Shown here one piece after another: positions 19,701-28,700 of a stretch of 64,000 bases of DNA (position 1 is the first letter of the stretch; each line of letters opens with the position of its first letter). The stretch lies in contig JADJXG010000001.1 in assembly GCA_016715965.1 (NCBI GenBank), forward strand, positions 1 to 64,000. The letters are read 5' to 3'. The notes beneath the pieces were generated by a model. It searched no databases. It saw nothing but the letters and a program-made list of their open reading frames with translations, and was not told the origin of the DNA. This DNA is from Saprospiraceae bacterium. Its GTDB lineage: Bacteria; Bacteroidota; Bacteroidia; Chitinophagales; Saprospiraceae. The position numbers and the translations under genes were made by a program.

Positions 19701-21036
19701 TACATTCATAATAGTCCATTGGAAAAACCATGAAGTTGGTAGAACATGATATGACAGGTGGTTTGTGATCAGCCACTTTGATCAATTGGTTGCAAGTCAA
19801 AATTTCCCCTGAGCACCAATCAAAAATGGTCCAACTTCTAAAAATCTTAAAAGAATTTCCGCAAATCGGAATTTTCAAATCTTTGTAGGTCATTGCAAAA
19901 TGATCGCAGTTGACATTCAATGGATAACCTGTTCCTAACCAAATAATATTACCATCCTTATCCACATAATCGTAAGGGGATGGATGACCGTTGTCCAATG
20001 CATTCCATCCTTTGGGATAAGGCCCGAAGGCAGGTTCCTTGTCATCGCATTCCAACGGTGGATTATCAAAACCATCGTAGTTAAGCGGACATCTGATCTC
20101 ACCGAAGTCTCCCTGAGTTACATTGATAACCTGTGAGCAGGTTTTTGTATTATTTTTACAATCCTTGGCAATCCATTGTCTGATATATTGAGCATAAACA
20201 GGGTTGTTGCAACCGTACTTGGTGTATGTATCATGAAAGCACAATTCCACATCGCAGCACAAATCGAAATTGGTCACAATAAAACAATTGGTCACATTGG
20301 GTTTTGGATTTACCACTGCTCCTATAGGCAGTGGATAACCTAAGGTCGCCGGACTGACATCATCGTTACAACTTACAGTGATCGTATCTGCACAAGTCAG
20401 ATTTGGCAAGAATTTATCTTCTACCTTAATATAACCCCAGCAAGTAATGCCAGTACATACATGTCTTACGTGGACCCTCAACTGCTTGTCAAGATGAACA
20501 CCGGAAACCAGATTTCCTGGAACCACTGTGCCATTGATATTGTAAACCGTAACTACATAAGAATCCTCCGGATATCTGTTTCCTTCCAGGATTACATTTG
20601 GAGTAATAAGAGCAGTACAATTTTCATCTACTGACACATTGACCAAATCATCACAGGCAAGCGCCCAGTCTCCTTCTATCCATACTCTGCGCAATAGGTT
20701 GACAACGCCATCTGTTGCTGCAACATAGTATGTGCCGGGTGTGGTTCCCCAAGTAATATTGACGGAGGTAGCAGTGGTAGAGTTAATGGTTCCGCCTCCG
20801 CTGGGTAAACTAAAAGTCCATGCTCCGGCAGCCGGAGAGATTGAATAAGTGACATTCGCAGCTCCGGGACAAACGCTTGTATCCGTTGGCGAATTGGCGA
20901 TCAAAGTTTGGGAATGGAGACTGTTGTTGGTTACCACGAACAGGGCAACTAAAAAAATCAGACTCTTAAATCCAAACCAACTTTGAGTAATCATCGGTTT
21001 CATATTTACTTTTTTAAGTTGAATTAAATTTCTCAT
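16753..21036 (-). CDS. Giant Cys-rich surface protein with dockerin- and cohesin-like segments and T9SS tail (paralog 1)
   Basis: This 1427-aa protein has a signal peptide near residues 24-42 (SLIFLVALFVVTNNS, then LHSQ). A long Cys-rich ectodomain carries repeated beta modules (for example CPANITVAC, DQGSFDNCEVDSILVRR) and two copies of the motif K-I-[LF]-R-x-W-x-x-x-D-W-C (KIFRSWTIFDWC and KILRKWRVIDWC). Residues about 1070-1130 resemble a dockerin (NDDAANGITTADIV, then AADANNSGSISVADISDL). About 1200-1330 resemble a cohesin fold (LLIPIYGSSLKKIAGFQMSL). The last 85 residues begin LYQNVPNPFSSAT and end GKMVIVK, a T9SS type A sorting domain. It is predicted to be anchored on the surface. It is followed by a convergent terminator. 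Its partner is unknown. Confidence 0.85.
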   Translation of the reverse strand: MRNLIQLKKVNMKPMITQSWFGFKSLIFLVALFVVTNNSLHSQTLIANSPTDTSVCPGAANVTYSISPAAGAWTFSLPSGGGTINSTTATSVNITWGTTPGTYYVAATDGVVNLLRRVWIEGDWALACDDLVNVSVDENCTALITPNVILEGNRYPEDSYVVTVYNINGTVVPGNLVSGVHLDKQLRVHVRHVCTGITCWGYIKVEDKFLPNLTCADTITVSCNDDVSPATLGYPLPIGAVVNPKPNVTNCFIVTNFDLCCDVELCFHDTYTKYGCNNPVYAQYIRQWIAKDCKNNTKTCSQVINVTQGDFGEIRCPLNYDGFDNPPLECDDKEPAFGPYPKGWNALDNGHPSPYDYVDKDGNIIWLGTGYPLNVNCDHFAMTYKDLKIPICGNSFKIFRSWTIFDWCSGEILTCNQLIKVADHKPPVISCSTNFMVFPMDYYECTGTAIVSGPDFIDDCNATTLSVSYKKADPNGNPEAGDFRTTGVTYLSDGRVRISGLPADTNWVRYTVTDLCGNETRCVVEVIIEDNLDPVAVCDQHTVVTLGDSGVAKVFATTFDQGSFDNCEVDSILVRRMTDLCGVPGNTLFSPFVKFCCEDVAASPITVIMRVIDKNGNYNDCMVQVTVQDKIAPDITCPANITVACTVDIHDLSIVGTATATDNCGGLEITYTDDSIGFRCATGTIRRLWRAEDPGGRFDLCYQSITIIDPNPIHAGNISWPAADVTISGCTVADAHPDRIGSFPTWSPRPCANIIRGYEDEKFYNVEGLCIKILRKWRVIDWCQYDVAHPDSNGVWEFNQVIKVRNTTAPTLSNFTCAPSTDSTLSNNCEKAITLIGYATDDCTDSTLLVWSYTIDFDNNGSVDVTANGRNASGTYRIGTHKIRWTVRDLCGNSSSCDKLFTIRDIKHPTPVCKSGLITVIMGSNGMVSVKAKDFNEKSEDNCTPAGRLRYSFSSNVNDSTRIFRCADIPNGVSKDTIVTIYVTDEAGNQDFCRTTLTLQDNAGNACPNRLSGGTVSGLVTANTSAPLKGAVVELIKSNHKMGDLLTLESGHFTFLDLPIGDSYDLMPSKNDDAANGITTADIVMIQRHILGQQNFESPFQYIAADANNSGSISVADISDLRKLILGITDEFRNGQKSWRFVNKDFVFDEPTNPWTNNGWKEHVHIDHLQGDLSAIDFLAVKIGDLNYTARTNLSGGISPRTSGSLIFELSDESLKPSSELLIPIYGSSLKKIAGFQMSLAFDAKDIQIKGVRPAAIMLNESNIHITESNFINISWNAEEAIATEPNKPLFYLEASSIKSVKAAEVLSIRRVDMSAEAYTEELELLDVQLRNRNSGQLVSKFELYQNVPNPFSSATTISFMVAAEAGADIKVRDLSGRLILQKRIQAKTGLNSLTIGTDELNGTSGLLYYTVETAGHSATGKMVIVK

Positions 21037-21074
21037 TTAAAAAATTTTTAAGGTTCTGCAATTCAAAGCTATTT

Positions 21075-21101
21075 ACCGGGGACCGTCTGAAGGCCCCCGG
21101 T
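21075..21101. other. GC-rich hairpin between giant paralogs 1 and 2
   Basis: ACCGGGG and CCCCGGT form a 7-bp stem with a 13-base loop, 27 bases past the paralog 2 stop. No T run follows on either strand, so it is not a classic terminator. It could be an RNA processing or 3'-end stabilising stem. Confidence 0.45.
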
Positions 21102-21127
21102 GTCAAGCCTAATTACCCAAGAACCGT

Positions 21128-24100
21128 TTATTTTATTACGACCATTTTACGTGTGGCAACAAAGTCGTTTGTCTCTAATTGGTAGTAAATGATTCCCGCA
21201 TATTCAGCATCCACTCTGATTTCTGCAGAATTCAATCCGGTCGTCGCTTTGTACGAATTCGTCATGATCAATTTGCCTGACATATCAAAGAGGCTGATCT
21301 TGACTTGTTCGGACTTAGGCACTTTGTAATAAATTGTTGTTACCCCATTGAATGGGTTTGGTACGTTTTGATACAATTCATATTGACCTTTGACAAGATT
21401 TCCGTCATTTGATCTAAACAATAAGCTTAGATTGAAATCTTCGTAGGCGCTGTAAGCTTCAGATTGAAAAGTGTTTGACAATGTGACATTCAAAAACTCT
21501 TCTTTCATATCAGAATTTGCGCGAATCAATAAATAAAACAATATATCTCCAGATTTGAGGTCTAAGGCTTTCTGCTCATTCCATGAAATCCTGCATGAAT
21601 TGTCTCTGATCAGATAATGCTGAGGGTTGATTTCAAAACTTGCAGGCTCAACAGATTCAAATTGAAATTTCTGTCCTTCAGATTTGATATCCAATTGAAA
21701 GCCTTCAAACGAACTTACATCTGAATTGGCATATACCGGTACTCTGATGAGATCCCCGGACCGTGCAGTAACTGACTCCATTTCCAATCCAAAAACTTTA
21801 TTAGATCTGGTGGAAGTCCGGACTGCATTTCCGGTAACCGCTTCTCCAGTAACATCTCCAATCTTAATTGCAATAAAATTGTTTTCATACTTTATTTTTT
21901 GCAAATTGCTCAGTTTAACGTGATCAGGATAGTTGTATGGGCCCGAAGCATCAAACGCATACTCAGCGTCAACAAAAACCCAGGATTCTGAGTCTTGGAA
22001 TTTTTCCTGATAACCCAATATCAACTTTCTAATTTCTGTAATATCTCTTGCAGTGATTGAAGCTGATTTATTAACATCTGCAGCAATCATTTTATAAGGA
22101 CTATTCAATGATTCAACCGCCAAAATATGTTTTTGAATCGCTACAATATCTCTGGTGGTAACACCTTGTATATGATCGTTGTCATCATAGCTTGGTGTCA
22201 GCAGGTAAGAATCATTTAATGGCAAATCATAAAAAGCATACTTACCCTGTTCATTGGTAACTGTTTCTTTTTGCTGTCCATTTGATTCCTTGGTAATCTG
22301 AAGGGTCACATTCTGTGCCAAAGTTTGATTGGTGACGGTGACCAATCCGAAGACTTCTGATCCCAAATTACTAGGACAAACACCCTGGTTATCCTGAATA
22401 ATCAAGGTCGTGCGGCATACATCCTGGTTTCCGGCTTCATCTGTCACATAAATGGTCACCTCCCTCCTCAGTTCGCGAAGGCTGTCCAAATCACTACATT
22501 GAATGGTTAAAGAAATGTTGTTTGTATCAGCACTAAAAGAAAACTTCAACTTTGAATTTTCTGTACAATTATCGAATGATCCGGCATCAAAATCACTTGC
22601 CCAAATCGTCACATTGCCAGTGGATGGCATGATCACAGTGACCACACCCGGTGCACAATAAGGGGTTGGGGCTTTGCAATCTCTTGCGGTCACCAAGTAC
22701 GAGCAAGTGGCAGAGTTTCCACACAAATCGGTCGCAATAAAGGTAACACGATGAATCCCTTCTTCCAAATTTGCAGAAAAGTTTCTACCTGATCCTGTTA
22801 AGTCTACACTGTTGTCATTGTTGCGATCCAAGCGATAAGCCCATCGTAAATCTTGTTGATCTGTACAATTATCTGTGGCTGTAGCACTAAAACTTCCTGT
22901 AACGCTGCATCCGTTGAGGATACAAAGTTCTCTGTTAGCACAAGAGCTTGTAAAATCGGGTGGTCTGCTCTCAGAAATTTTGATCACCTGCACCCAACTC
23001 CAAATTCCATTTGTACTATCCGGGTCGTGGGCATCGTATTGACACCAATCGATTACTGTCCAGGTGCGGAGTATTTTATGACAGATTCCTTCTACAAAAT
23101 TAAAATCCAAATCTTTATAGTTCGCAATAATCTGATTGCATTTATCCCGATTTTTGAAGACTGGTTTGCCGGTTATATCCGGAGAAACATTGCCTCTGCA
23201 GCCATCCAATACTGTATCTTTTGGAAAGATGATGTCATCATAAGTAAATACAGCTGTATCAAGAACTGTAATGGTCTGAAAACAAGAGTCCTTTCTACCA
23301 CCTGCATCTGTTCCAATGAACCATCTTCTGATGGTGCCGTAGTTGCAATTGTTCAATAAATTTTCTACTCTTTGCGATGGTTGTACACTGCAGTTGTCAA
23401 GAATGGTAGAACTACCAAACACAGATAAATTGGATAGATCTGTTTCACAATAAACAGTGGTGTCTTTGGGACAGGTCACCCTAGGAGGTAGTTTATCTTG
23501 AATTTCAACCTGTGCCATACATTCGCTGCTGTTGTTTGCTTTGTCATAAACTGTTAGAATGATGGTGATCGGGCTTCTTGCAATATCTTCACAGCAGAAT
23601 AAAATAGAATCTGCAGGCGATGTACCAAATACACCACAAGGACCAGGAACCATTCTGCGCACTTTAAAGTAACCCATTTCACAGTTGTCATTTGAACCTT
23701 GATTAAATACATGCGCAGCAACTGTTGCACGGCCATTTGCGGTAAGTCCAACCACAGTTTTTTGCTGACATACAGCAACCGGAGGAGTTCTATCAACGAC
23801 ACGAATATCAAACGAACATTCGGTACAGTTGCCACAATCGTCGCAAATGTTGTAAAAGATCCAATTGCAACCGGGCTGCAAATTGTCCACGCGGAATCTT
23901 CCATCCGGTAGTCGAACAATATTCGCTTTGGTTCTGAACGCATTTGGATCAGGTACACAACTATTGGGATCCGCGGCTGGTAAATAAGAAACATCGTAAG
24001 TCCATCCAGAACAAGTTTCCAAGACAAGTGGTACATTTGGAGCAGGTGGCACACCAACTACAAGATTTTGTGGAGCCGGTAAGATATAGGAAGCTGTACA

Positions 24101-25711
24101 ACTGTGTGCGTTGGTACTCACTTCGATAATATCCGGGCAGTTAGTAACAAGGGGTGGAGTTTCATCCACTACTTTGATCAATTGAATATAGTTTACTCGG
24201 TTGTTCGGATTGCACCAGTCTATGATAAGCCATCTTCTCAAAAGTTTGAAAGAACCTTCACACACACGGATGGTGTCATCGCTGAATTCAAATTGTATAT
24301 TCCCGCAAAAAATACCAGATGGTCTTCCAGTACCTCCTATCAATAGTCCCAAACTATCAAATGCGATTTCACTGGTATCCGGATTTCCGTTCGGAAATTT
24401 TTTCCAATTGCCATTGCACTGCAATGCAGGATAATTTCCTGGTTGACCATCAAAATGGGGAGGCAATGTTATATCGCCAATGGTTCCTCTCTGGAGGTCA
24501 ATGGTATCGGTACAACAACTTTTGTATCCACCCGCATCAGTTGCACACCATCTTCTGTATATGGTTGCACTTAATATAGGATTTGAACAGGCGTGATTAA
24601 CAACACTGTCACTATAAGTCAATGAAACGCTTCCGCAGGCATCAATACCTGTCACAATAAATGGATAAACTCCAGTATTAATGATAAAAGGAGAATCGAC
24701 CGGAAAACCAAACACAATAGGATTCAAATTGGTATTGCAACGAAATGTATCCCGTGGTCTGCATTCCAAAGCCGGAGGTGTTTTGTCTTCCAATAGTAAA
24801 TTTCCCCAGCAGGAGTTACCACAAACAATGTTCCTGGCTGTAACGGTCAGTCTTTTACCGATGTATCCAATACCTAATGGTAAGTTGACCTTCTGGTTAT
24901 TGTAAGTGATGGTCACCTGGTAAAATCCAAGATCTGCACAAACAGGATCTTCACCTTCCAAAACCATTGCAGCCAATATATCGGCCTCGCAGGAACTGTT
25001 GACAGATACCTGAATGTTGTTGTTACAGGCCATTTGACAATTGCTCCAGCAATTTGGAATTTCCGCGGTATTGGATACGCTGGCAGGATCACCAACCGGT
25101 ATTCCAGCTGCCGCGATTGCAAAATTTCCTAGAACCGCTGGCGCAGCTATCGCTCTTGGGTTGACTTCAAACACCAGGCGATAGACCACTCTTTCTCCAA
25201 GAAATAGAAAGCCAATTCCTGAAGTCAGATTGTCATTGGGTAAAATCCCATCATAAGATAAATTGATGATACCATCTTTGTTGGGAACCGGATTGTCCAA
25301 ATAAACTGTGACCGGAGCTCCCACTACTCTGACAAATGCAGCACCCAACATGGAAGGGTCTGAAGCATTGTCCCAAACATTGATGTTACCGGCAAAGGCA
25401 CATCCAGTGTTTATCACTTCTATGTCAAAAGTAGCGTCAATGTTTCCAGCAACTCCACTACTTGCCGCAGCCACTCCTACCAATGTTTTGTTGATGGTGA
25501 GACATTGGGCGGAAAGATTGGAAATTCCAAATAACGAAGTAATTAGAATAAAACCAATGGTTGCAATCGACCGGAATCTTCCCGGGAGATTTTTGAATAC
25601 AGGTTCTGAGTAAAATAAATTCCTCATTTTAATTCGATTTTTATTGAGATAATTCTTTTTCATTTTTATGAGTTTTAATAAGGTATGTTGAACAATTTCT
25701 GAGATCCTCAA
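21128..25711 (-). CDS. Giant Cys-rich surface protein with dockerin- and cohesin-like segments and T9SS tail (paralog 2)
   Basis: This 1527-aa paralog is the longest of the three. The signal peptide is RSIATIGFILITSLFGISN, ending LSAQ. The true start may be the ATG at 25663 or 25627 rather than 25711. A DUF11-like N-terminal part (GVAGNIDATFDIEVINTGC) is followed by Cys-rich modules with GSNDNCE and GSFDNC motifs and the repeated KLLRRWLIIDWC and KILRTWTVIDWC. The dockerin-like part spans about residues 1174-1235 (VTTRDIVAIQKHILA, then AADVNKSASITARDITEIRK). A cohesin-like part follows at about 1290-1420 (GDLIRVPVYANSDVSSFEGF). The T9SS domain runs from YQNVPNPFNGVT to RKMVVIK. Confidence 0.85.
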   Translation of the reverse strand: MRISEIVQHTLLKLIKMKKNYLNKNRIKMRNLFYSEPVFKNLPGRFRSIATIGFILITSLFGISNLSAQCLTINKTLVGVAAASSGVAGNIDATFDIEVINTGCAFAGNINVWDNASDPSMLGAAFVRVVGAPVTVYLDNPVPNKDGIINLSYDGILPNDNLTSGIGFLFLGERVVYRLVFEVNPRAIAAPAVLGNFAIAAAGIPVGDPASVSNTAEIPNCWSNCQMACNNNIQVSVNSSCEADILAAMVLEGEDPVCADLGFYQVTITYNNQKVNLPLGIGYIGKRLTVTARNIVCGNSCWGNLLLEDKTPPALECRPRDTFRCNTNLNPIVFGFPVDSPFIINTGVYPFIVTGIDACGSVSLTYSDSVVNHACSNPILSATIYRRWCATDAGGYKSCCTDTIDLQRGTIGDITLPPHFDGQPGNYPALQCNGNWKKFPNGNPDTSEIAFDSLGLLIGGTGRPSGIFCGNIQFEFSDDTIRVCEGSFKLLRRWLIIDWCNPNNRVNYIQLIKVVDETPPLVTNCPDIIEVSTNAHSCTASYILPAPQNLVVGVPPAPNVPLVLETCSGWTYDVSYLPAADPNSCVPDPNAFRTKANIVRLPDGRFRVDNLQPGCNWIFYNICDDCGNCTECSFDIRVVDRTPPVAVCQQKTVVGLTANGRATVAAHVFNQGSNDNCEMGYFKVRRMVPGPCGVFGTSPADSILFCCEDIARSPITIILTVYDKANNSSECMAQVEIQDKLPPRVTCPKDTTVYCETDLSNLSVFGSSTILDNCSVQPSQRVENLLNNCNYGTIRRWFIGTDAGGRKDSCFQTITVLDTAVFTYDDIIFPKDTVLDGCRGNVSPDITGKPVFKNRDKCNQIIANYKDLDFNFVEGICHKILRTWTVIDWCQYDAHDPDSTNGIWSWVQVIKISESRPPDFTSSCANRELCILNGCSVTGSFSATATDNCTDQQDLRWAYRLDRNNDNSVDLTGSGRNFSANLEEGIHRVTFIATDLCGNSATCSYLVTARDCKAPTPYCAPGVVTVIMPSTGNVTIWASDFDAGSFDNCTENSKLKFSFSADTNNISLTIQCSDLDSLRELRREVTIYVTDEAGNQDVCRTTLIIQDNQGVCPSNLGSEVFGLVTVTNQTLAQNVTLQITKESNGQQKETVTNEQGKYAFYDLPLNDSYLLTPSYDDNDHIQGVTTRDIVAIQKHILAVESLNSPYKMIAADVNKSASITARDITEIRKLILGYQEKFQDSESWVFVDAEYAFDASGPYNYPDHVKLSNLQKIKYENNFIAIKIGDVTGEAVTGNAVRTSTRSNKVFGLEMESVTARSGDLIRVPVYANSDVSSFEGFQLDIKSEGQKFQFESVEPASFEINPQHYLIRDNSCRISWNEQKALDLKSGDILFYLLIRANSDMKEEFLNVTLSNTFQSEAYSAYEDFNLSLLFRSNDGNLVKGQYELYQNVPNPFNGVTTIYYKVPKSEQVKISLFDMSGKLIMTNSYKATTGLNSAEIRVDAEYAGIIYYQLETNDFVATRKMVVIK

Positions 25712-25744
25712 ACGGTCCTTTGTAAATACTTGGGTAATTGATTT

Positions 25745-25768
25745 AAAAAAAACCGGGGGTATGGTTTT
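25745..25768 (-). terminator. Rho-independent terminator after paralog 3
   Basis: On the minus strand AAAACC, an 8-base loop (ATACCCCC), then GGTTTTTTTT form a stem with a T8 tract. It lies three bases beyond the stop of the gene at 25771, so paralog 3 may be transcribed apart from paralog 2. Confidence 0.7.
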
Positions 25769-25770
25769 AA

Positions 25771-28700
25771 TTATTTTATGAGGATCATCTTTTTTACCGC
25801 TCTATGCTCACTCGATTCAAGAATGTAGTATAGAATTCCGGATTGTTCAATATCCTTATTACTGATTTGCACAGTGTGCATTCCTGCACTAAATTTTCTT
25901 GTCAGCTGTTTTAGTATTCTTCCATTGACATCACAGATTTTAAGATTTGCTTCTCCTTCTTTTGGAAGGTAAAATGAAATATCTGTAACTGTGCTGAATG
26001 GATTGGGTCTGTTCTGATATAACACAAATCCCTTTTCAGTATTTTGGTCTTCTTCGTGAGATCTGAAGCCCAAATTCAGTGTATAAGTTTCGCCGTTGGA
26101 AGAATAGGCTTCTCCAACAAAACTGCTTCTACTCATGTAAATGTTCTCTTTAACCTGGCCATTCTTTTTGGTATTGAAAACCAGCTCAAACAAAGGTCGA
26201 TCGGTGCCTACACCTGACACCTGGTCGATACTAAATCTGATCACTCCATTCTCTAATAGGAATGGGTTGATATGACCGTTATCCGCTTTCATGCTTCCCG
26301 CGCGGAGATCCACAAATTCAAGCACGGATGGATCAAAACGAAGCTCTGCCTGCAATCCTGAGATGGTCTCAATTCCATTCATGAAGATTGGAATGTTGAT
26401 GATATTCTCCATTTCGAAATCAACATCCGAAATTTCAAGCGTGGCTACATTTTGATTTCTTGAGCTCAGCTTGGACAACTGGTTGGTCAACGCAGAATTA
26501 TTGATGTCACCCAATTTTACCGCGATAAAATTTTTATCCATTTGATGATTGTCCAATTGGTTCAATACCATTGCATCTTCATAAGGCCATGGACTGGTCG
26601 GATCATTGAATTTTTGATCCGCATTGACAAACACCCATGATTTTCCAATCGGGAATTTTTCCGTCACACCAAGGATTAATTTTCTCAAATCAGTGATGTC
26701 TCTTGCCGTGATGCTTCTGGAGTTATTGACATCGGCAGCTATATATTTGTAAGGACTTTCCAAAGACTGTATCCCTAAAATATGTTTCTGAATCGCTACA
26801 ATGTCTGCTGTGGTGACACCATTTAATACATCATCGTCTTTAACCGCGGACAAGGTGTAATTTTCTTTCACCGGCAGAGCAGCAAACACGTACTTTCCAT
26901 CTTTCTGGGTGATGTGATATTTTGGAAGTGATGGTGTTGCTCCATTGATGGCCACCATGGCTTCTTCCAATGTACTGTTCTGGTCCGTGGATATCAATCC
27001 AGCAACGATCGCTGTGGCAGTCGTTCCGCCACCACCAAGATTGTCTGGACAAGCATTGCCCAATCCGTCCTGAATAATTACTTTGGTCTCGCAATAATCC
27101 TGATTTCCTGCGAGGTCTGTGACATAGATCCTGAAGCTAAATTCCTCAGAAACACCATCTGGGATTTGAGCACATGTGAATGTTCTGGAATTATTATTCG
27201 TATTGGAACTAAAAGAATACAATAATTGATTTGCAGGAGTGCAATTGTCATTGCTGGCAATATTCAAATCATTGGCCCAAATAGTTACACTACCACTGGT
27301 AGGCATAATCACAGTAATAATACCCGATCTGCACACAGGTGTAGGCTGTTTGCGGTCAATTAAAGTAAATATATAAGAGCAAGTTTCGAAATTTCCACAA
27401 CGATCTTCTACCGTCCAGGTGATGCGATGTGACCCGACTGGATATACACCACTTGCATCATTGGAGTTTCCGTTGATGTCCACGCTGCCGTTGTTTCCAA
27501 TATCAATTTTATAGCTCCAAACAAGTCCGGTTGAATTTCCACAAATGTCGATTGCACTTGCTGTCAGTGTGATATTTCCATTGCAATCCGCGGAAATCAC
27601 ATCAAAACTTCGGTTGTCGCAAGAAGAAGTAAAATCAGGTTTGTCTTTGTTGATCACTTTGATCACCTGAGTCCTAGAAATACTTCCTGCTCTCGTTGTC
27701 GGGTTAAAACTACACCAGTCAATGACGGTCCATTTTCTGAGAATCTTAAAACATACATTCTCGACCTGATTGAAAACTTCATCTTCATAAGTCGCAATCA
27801 CGGAGCTACAAGACGAACCTGCAGGCCATTTAGGAGATCCGGTGGCACTGGTATCAACGTGATCGAGACAACCAGATAAGCTCGTATCAGCCGGAAATAC
27901 AACATTGGCTAAGTTGAAAGGGCTAAAGTTTCTGACTGTAATAAACTGTGTACAGCTAACTGAATTATTGGCTTTGTCCCTGAAGACAAAGGTTCTTTGA
28001 ATGGTTGCAAGTCCGCATTGTTGAGGAAAAGTAACTTCGGATGTATCGATGAACAAGGTACAATCTTCAGAAATTAATCCATCTCTTCCCCAAAAGTGAG
28101 GTTGAGCAACTGTGTTGTTGTTCGGATCATTGAGTATGATATTTTTTCTGTCTTCTTCTTTGGTCCGATAAACACCAAACTTGGTCAAATCAGAATAATC
28201 AAACTGACAGCTAACTGTAATATTTGGTAAGCAAGTTACTACCGGTGGTTTCTTGTCATGGACAAATACACGCACCATACATTCATTGGTATTTCCTGCG
28301 CGGTCAATTACCAGTAATCTGACAATGACGGGAACTGTGAGTGATACATCATCACAACAAAACTCAATGTAATCATCAAAACTGGTATTTCCTTTTCCAC
28401 CGCAAATGCTGGAGTCCATTCGCATGACTTTAAAGCCACCCATTTCACAATTGTCATGAGACCCATCGTCGAATGCAATTGCATCAATTTTGGCCCAACC
28501 ATCATCTGTTAAGGTCACAATGGTCTCAAAATGACAAACCGCTGTTGGCCTGGACGTCTCGACCACGACCACTTCCTTGATGCATTCGCCGACGTTGCCA
28601 CACGCATCGGTCACTCTATATACCAACCAGCTTAATCCGACTGGAAGATTTTCTACTCGAAAACCCAATAGGGTTGCACCATTCATTCTTCGGAACACAC

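Noticed and set aside
22853..23359. Plus-strand open frame of 168 codons inside giant paralog 2
   Set aside because: Antisense to a well-supported gene; the long opposite frame follows from the codon bias of the real gene.
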